Positions 61,669-64,000 of a stretch of DNA of 64,000 bases are shown in pieces. This DNA is from Massilia sp. YIM B02763 (GTDB taxonomy: Bacteria; Pseudomonadota; Gammaproteobacteria; Burkholderiales; Burkholderiaceae_D). The stretch's first letter is position 1. The number at the start of each line of letters is the position of its first letter. The translations under genes and the position numbers were made by a program. The notes under the pieces are model-generated. The model searched no databases and was not told where the DNA came from. It saw only the letters and a program-made list of their open reading frames with translations. Location of the stretch: NCBI RefSeq assembly GCF_030412015.1, contig NZ_JASNRD010000003.1, positions 62,001 to 126,000 of the forward strand, read 5' to 3'.

Positions 61669-64000
61669 TTAGCTGTTGGCGGCGATGGCCGCGAGTTGCT
61701 GGGTAAGATAGGCTTGCGTGCTTTGCATCGACTGCAGCATCGTGTCGAGTGCGGTGAATTGGGCGCGGTAGCGGGCTTCGATGGCGGTCAGGCGCTGGCT
61801 GAACTTGTCGCGCTGGTCGGCCACGGACTTGATGCTGGCGTTGATGCCGTCGGTCTTGCCCTGCAGGATGCTGTCCTTGCCGGTGAAGGTCGCCGTCAGG
61901 TTGGTCAGCTGGTAGGCGTAGCCCTGCGAGAACGTGACGGTGCCGCGGTCGCCCACGTCGCCGCTCTTGATCGTCAGCTGGATGCCCTCGGCCGGCGACC
62001 CGCCGGCGGCGGTCAGGGTCTGGCCATTGCCGGTGGCGGCCACGCCGCCGATCGTGCCTTCGACGTCGTTGCCCTTGACCGGCGTGGCGCTGCCGAAGAT
62101 GTCGCTGACGCTGGTGCCGGTGACGCTGGCGATTGACAGGCTCGACATGTCGCCGAATTTGCTGGACGAGATCTTCAGTTTGCCGTCGGTGCCGACGGAC
62201 GTCTCGACCGAGTCGCCCGCGCCGGAGAAGGTTGAATTGCCGTTGATCGCCGCGCGCAGGACGGCCGCGAGCTGGGTGTTGTCGTAGGTGCCGGCCGGGA
62301 TCGAGATGTTCTGCACCTTCGTCTCCGTGGCCGGGTCGGTCTGGTTCAGCGTCACCGTCCAGGTGGTGTTGGACGCGATCTTTGTCGAGCCGCTCAGCGC
62401 ATTGGCGCTGGTCAGCGACCCCTGGGCCGCCATCTTCGTGATGTTGATCGCGTACTCGCCCGCCTTGGTGGCCGCGGTCGACTTGTCGAAGCTGATGTTG
62501 CCGTCGCTGGCCGAACCCATCGCCGCGAACAGTCCGCCGATGTCCTCGAAGTTGTTGGTGATGGCGTCGTTCAGCTTGGTCGAATTCACGGCCAGGCTGC
62601 CGTCCTTCTGGAACGAGATGCCCACCTGGCTCAGGTTGGTCAGCTTGCCGCCAAGGCCCTCGACCGTCGCCGTGAGCTGGCGCCGCAGCTGCGACTGGAT
62701 CGAACGTACCGACGAGTCGCCCTGCAGGACGGCGCCGGTCTTGGTGTCGGCGTTATAGGCGGTCAGTTTCGACATCGTCGAGTTCAGGTCGTTGTAGGCC
62801 TTGACGAAGGCATTGACCGCGGTCGAGACGGACGCCGTGTCCTTCGACACGGTGAGCGTACTCTTGCCGAGGCCACTCACATCGAGGCTGACGCCCTGGA
62901 TCGCGTCGGACACCGTGGTGCTCTTGCTCGTGACCTCGATGCCGTTCATGGTCAGCTTGGTGTCCTGGGCGCCGGAGGTCTGCGTCAGGTTCTGCACGCC
63001 GCCCGGATCGTAGCCGAGCAGGCTGGCGATGGCGGCATCCGGCGCCTGGCCGTCGACGCCGCCGACGCTGATCTTCATCGCCGAGCTGGCGCCCGTCTTG
63101 TTCGAGGTGATGACGAGGTGGTACGGGTTGGCGCCGCCGTCCGAGACGACGGTCGCGGTGATGCCGATGTTCGCCTTGTTGATGGCGTCGCGGATACCTT
63201 GCAGCGACTGGTCCTTGGCATCGAGCGTGACGGTGCCCATGTTCTGCGAGCCGTCTTGCGAGAACCCGGAGTCGAGGTAGCTGCCGCCGCTGCCTGCGGT
63301 CAGGCCGGCGGCGGCCGGATTGGTGCCGCCGACGGTGATCTGGCTGCCGTCGGCGGAGCTCAGGGTGACGCCGGCCGTCGCGGTGGTCGTCGAGCCCTTG
63401 TTTGTGGCCTTATCGCTCAGTCCGATACCGCCCGTGACGGCGCCGGTCACCGATTCGGTCACGCTGATGTTGGAGCCGTCTGCCGCCAGGAATTGCAGGG
63501 TGCCGTCGGCGGCCGAACCGGTGACGGTGATATTGGCGGCGGCCAGCGCGTTCTTGGTGGCCGTGCTGGCCAGGGACGCGTCGATCGACGCGGCGCCGAC
63601 CGTGTCGCCGTCCACGGCCGATGCGAGGTCGACACCGCCGACCGTCAGCTTGTAGCTGCCGTTGGTGACGGTGACGTCGCCGAAGGTCTTGAACAGGTCG
63701 GCCGACGTCGTCGTCGTACCGGCCTTGGCGACCACGCCGGTGACGTCGCTTTCATCGTTGATCACCGCGGCCAGGTCGCGCGCGCTGCGCGTCGTGCCGT
63801 TGGTGCTGATCGTGGTCCCGTTGATGGTCAGCGAGCCGTTGGCGATGCCGGACGACGCTACGCCGAGCGCGAGCGGGCTGCCCTTGGTGCCGAACGTGCC
63901 ACCGGTCACCGTGCCGAAGGAGAAGGACAACGTGGTTTTCGCGCCGGCGCCGATCATGGCGCTGGTGCTGGCCTTGCCGCCCGTGATCAGGCTCTGGGCC
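61669..64000 (-). CDS. fliD: Flagellar cap protein FliD (N-terminus beyond window)
   Basis: Filament cap. The visible part is 776 codons and the frame remains open to the right edge (AQSLITGGKASTSAMIGAG), so the start is outside. C-terminal QRDKFSQRLTAIEARYRAQFTALDTMLQSMQSTQAYLTQQLAAI is the cap C-terminal signature, and VNAFVKAYNDLNSTMSKLTAYNADTKTGAVLQGDSSVRSI is the conserved middle region. The protein is far longer than E. coli FliD (468), with extra Thr/Ser/Gly-rich variable domains. Not truncated by mutation, only by the window. Confidence 0.95.
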   Translation of the reverse strand, partial: AQSLITGGKASTSAMIGAGAKTTLSFSFGTVTGGTFGTKGSPLALGVASSGIANGSLTINGTTISTNGTTRSARDLAAVINDESDVTGVVAKAGTTTTSADLFKTFGDVTVTNGSYKLTVGGVDLASAVDGDTVGAASIDASLASTATKNALAAANITVTGSAADGTLQFLAADGSNISVTESVTGAVTGGIGLSDKATNKGSTTTATAGVTLSSADGSQITVGGTNPAAAGLTAGSGGSYLDSGFSQDGSQNMGTVTLDAKDQSLQGIRDAINKANIGITATVVSDGGANPYHLVITSNKTGASSAMKISVGGVDGQAPDAAIASLLGYDPGGVQNLTQTSGAQDTKLTMNGIEVTSKSTTVSDAIQGVSLDVSGLGKSTLTVSKDTASVSTAVNAFVKAYNDLNSTMSKLTAYNADTKTGAVLQGDSSVRSIQSQLRRQLTATVEGLGGKLTNLSQVGISFQKDGSLAVNSTKLNDAITNNFEDIGGLFAAMGSASDGNISFDKSTAATKAGEYAINITKMAAQGSLTSANALSGSTKIASNTTWTVTLNQTDPATETKVQNISIPAGTYDNTQLAAVLRAAINGNSTFSGAGDSVETSVGTDGKLKISSSKFGDMSSLSIASVTGTSVSDIFGSATPVKGNDVEGTIGGVAATGNGQTLTAAGGSPAEGIQLTIKSGDVGDRGTVTFSQGYAYQLTNLTATFTGKDSILQGKTDGINASIKSVADQRDKFSQRLTAIEARYRAQFTALDTMLQSMQSTQAYLTQQLAAIAANS

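Noticed and set aside
1..64000. tRNA, rRNA, prophage, insertion sequence or plasmid origin
   Set aside because: No cloverleaf, rRNA segment, transposase, integrase or replication gene was seen in any part of the window.

Overview
The window looks like chromosome of a GC-rich, polarly or peritrichously flagellated betaproteobacterium of the Oxalobacteraceae (Massilia/Telluria/Duganella type). This is inferred from gene content and order (flhBAF-flhG-fliA-motCD, flgMN with flgA divergent from flgBCDEFGHIJKL, fliRQPONML, fliKJIHGF divergent from fliE, fliD-fliS-fliT), from the high GC, and from three families of intergenic palindromic repeats; no database search was possible.

Layout. 1-9.5 kb is housekeeping and envelope: the end of an SppA-type signal peptide peptidase, an unassigned small RNA locus, a 16S-type pseudouridine synthase, outer-membrane phospholipase A, a fumarylacetoacetate-hydrolase-family enzyme, a secreted protein of unknown function, and a complete dTDP-L-rhamnose operon (rfbBDAC). 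9.9-13.3 kb carries two chemoreceptors; the second, an Aer-like PAS receptor, is split by a frameshift. 13.9-22.3 kb holds export-gate and regulatory flagellar genes (flhB, flhA, flhF, flhG, fliA) and the MotC/MotD stator. 22.4-29.4 kb is an accessory insert: a lipoprotein resembling a detached protease propeptide, facing an M35 (aspzincin) metalloprotease, then two overlapping GGDEF-EAL proteins. 29.5-42.3 kb is flgN, flgM, flgA and the rod/hook operon flgB-flgL. 42.5-54.8 kb is the basal body, switch and export operons fliR-fliL and fliK-fliF with fliE divergent. 54.9-58.4 kb is a pqiABC lipid-transport operon inside the flagellar region. 58.6-64 kb holds ycgR, an FlhB C-terminal-domain paralogue, a second FliK-like gene, fliT, fliS and the C-terminal part of a very large fliD that runs off the right edge.

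How it works together. FliA is encoded here and a match to the sigma-28 consensus at every consensus position lies in front of flgMN, giving the usual FlgM/FliA feedback loop. A closely conserved block of about 50 bp lies in front of flhA and flhF, and more weakly flhB, suggesting a common early-class regulator (possibly FlhDC, not in the window). Two dual GGDEF-EAL proteins and the PilZ brake YcgR connect cyclic-di-GMP to motility. FliK/FlhB control hook length and the substrate switch, and a second FliK-like/FlhB-C pair sits beside the cap operon.

Most interesting items: the M35 protease with its free-standing propeptide-like lipoprotein; FlhG with a degenerate Walker A motif; flgH whose signal peptide is partly encoded by a mobile repeat; the frameshifted receptor; the promoter-plus-terminator small RNA near 1 kb; and the promoter block shared by flhA, flhF and flhB. 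I saw no tRNA, rRNA, CRISPR array, insertion sequence or prophage.
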